Below the pieces are notes generated by a model, which made no database searches, had not been told where the DNA came from, and saw only the letters and a program-made list of their open reading frames with translations. DNA of 5,106 nucleotides from Bacillota bacterium (GTDB lineage Bacteria; Bacillota_I; Bacilli_A; Erysipelotrichales; Erysipelotrichaceae), in assembly GCA_023387245.1 (NCBI GenBank), contig JAEWIH010000081.1, positions 1-5,106 on the forward strand, written 5' to 3'. Position 1 is the first letter of the stretch. Each line of letters begins with the position of its first letter. Made by a program: the position numbers and the translations under genes. Below are positions 4,320-5,106 of this stretch, piece by piece.

Positions 4320-5106
4320 CTATAACAAATCATCATTTTTTTCAAAATCATCAAAAAAGCTATAAGTCTTTACATTATAAACCCCATATGCGACTAAGTC
4401 ATCAATATTTAATTTTTCTTCCATTCTAGTAACTTTATCGATTTTTGGTTTAGTAGTCGGATTTTGAGGAACAAAAACCGTACAACAATCTTCAAAAGGC
4501 AAAGTAGATACTTGATATGTATTAATTTTTCTAGCAATATTAATAATTTCATTTTTATCAAAACCAATCAACGGTCTTAACATTACTTTACCTAAAACAG
4601 ACTGAATAACCTGAATACTTTCAATAGTTTGAGAAGCTACTTGACCTAAACTTTCACCAGAAATCAAACAAGAACATTTTCGACAATCAGCAATTTTTTC
4701 AGCAATTCTTACCATAAATCGTCTCATAATAGTAATCGCATAAGACTCAGGAACAACATCATAAATAGCTAATTGAATTTTAGTAAAATCGACAACAGTA
4801 ACATTAATTTGTCCTTGGAATTTAGCCAATGATTTAGCTAAATCAAAAACTTTATCTAAAGCCATTTGAGAAGTATAGGGCATTGAAGCGAAATGAATTG
4901 CTTCAATCCTTAGACCGCGTTTCATAGCTAAATAAGATGCCACTGGCGAATCAATGCCTCCAGATAGTAACATTAATCCAGTGCCCTGCACACCAACTGG
5001 ATATCCTTTAGCTCCTTCAATATCATTACCTAAAACATAAATCGTATTATTTTGATTAATTTCAACATTAATCACTCTTTCAGGACTTTTAACATCAACT
5101 TTCCAA
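4320..5106 (-). CDS. thiI: tRNA 4-thiouridine synthase ThiI (5' part outside window)
   Basis: ThiI adenylates U8 of tRNA and transfers sulfur to make 4-thiouridine; in many bacteria it also supplies sulfur for the thiamine thiazole. The C-terminal 261 residues are present; Bacillota ThiI is about 400, so the N-terminal ferredoxin-like part and most of the THUMP domain lie beyond 5106. The frame is open to the edge and continues as WKVDVKSPERVINVEI, which is the end of THUMP, so a GTG at 5075 is an internal Val codon and not the start. Counting from the first residue seen, the PP-loop SGGIDSP is at 48-54, followed by HFASMPYTS, RRFMVRIAEKIA (128-139), GESLGQVASQT (150-160), RPLIGFDK (177-184) and EDCC (205-208). 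The second Cys of EDCC appears to align with Cys344 of E. coli ThiI. There is no rhodanese domain, normal for Bacillota. A Cys-rich CRKCSC (141-146) precedes the GESLGQ motif. It ends in TAG. Confidence 0.97.
   Translation of the reverse strand, partial: WKVDVKSPERVINVEINQNNTIYVLGNDIEGAKGYPVGVQGTGLMLLSGGIDSPVASYLAMKRGLRIEAIHFASMPYTSQMALDKVFDLAKSLAKFQGQINVTVVDFTKIQLAIYDVVPESYAITIMRRFMVRIAEKIADCRKCSCLISGESLGQVASQTIESIQVIQSVLGKVMLRPLIGFDKNEIINIARKINTYQVSTLPFEDCCTVFVPQNPTTKPKIDKVTRMEEKLNIDDLVAYGVYNVKTYSFFDDFEKNDDLL

Noticed and set aside
5073..5075. GTG as the start codon of thiI
   Set aside because: The frame stays open upstream to the window edge and the upstream residues WKVDVKSPER continue the conserved THUMP domain end; the gene is simply cut.

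Overview
This window is a piece of a translation and protein-targeting locus from a strongly AT-rich, low-GC Gram-positive bacterium (Bacillota; probably class Bacilli, possibly an Erysipelotrichales- or RF39-like gut lineage). The lineage is inferred from gene order (rpsP-khpA-rimM-trmD-rplS next to ffh), AT-rich codon use and AGGAGG-type ribosome binding sites. TGA is a real stop: khpA, rimM and trmD all end in TGA, and the tryptophans seen in rpsP, rimM and thiI are TGG. The Mycoplasma/Spiroplasma code is therefore unlikely. All genes read on the minus strand, so transcription runs from position 5106 towards 1.

Layout in transcription order. thiI (tRNA 4-thiouridine synthase, cut by the window edge) lies 15 nt upstream of ffh (SRP GTPase). 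The pair ends in an AU-rich terminator that starts inside the ffh stop codon. Two small genes follow that I cannot name. The first encodes a 60-residue protein with two membrane helices, and has a palindrome in its leader. The second encodes a 64-residue protein with a Sec signal peptide. Each has its own ribosome binding site and terminator. After them comes the five-gene operon rpsP (S16), khpA (KH RNA-binding protein), rimM (16S/S19 maturation), trmD (tRNA m1G37 methyltransferase) and rplS (L19).

Control of the ribosomal operon is the most striking non-coding feature. A near-consensus promoter (TTGACG, 17 nt, TGT-TAGAAT) is built into the terminator of the preceding small gene: its -35 box is the 3' arm of the hairpin and its spacer is the U-tract. 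Inside the operon khpA and rimM lack a visible Shine-Dalgarno and are joined by a 2-nt gap and ATGA overlaps, which suggests translational coupling. rpsP and rplS have clear Shine-Dalgarno sites. Between trmD and rplS there is a second possible promoter and a foldable leader next to the rplS ribosome binding site, a candidate L19 autoregulatory leader.

The core genes are housekeeping. The unexplained content is the pair of small exported or membrane genes between ffh and rpsP, the terminator-promoter composite, the L19 leader, and a few unusual residues in otherwise conserved enzymes (Ffh DLARLAA motif; TrmD Glu164). I saw no mobile element, CRISPR array, tRNA or rRNA.
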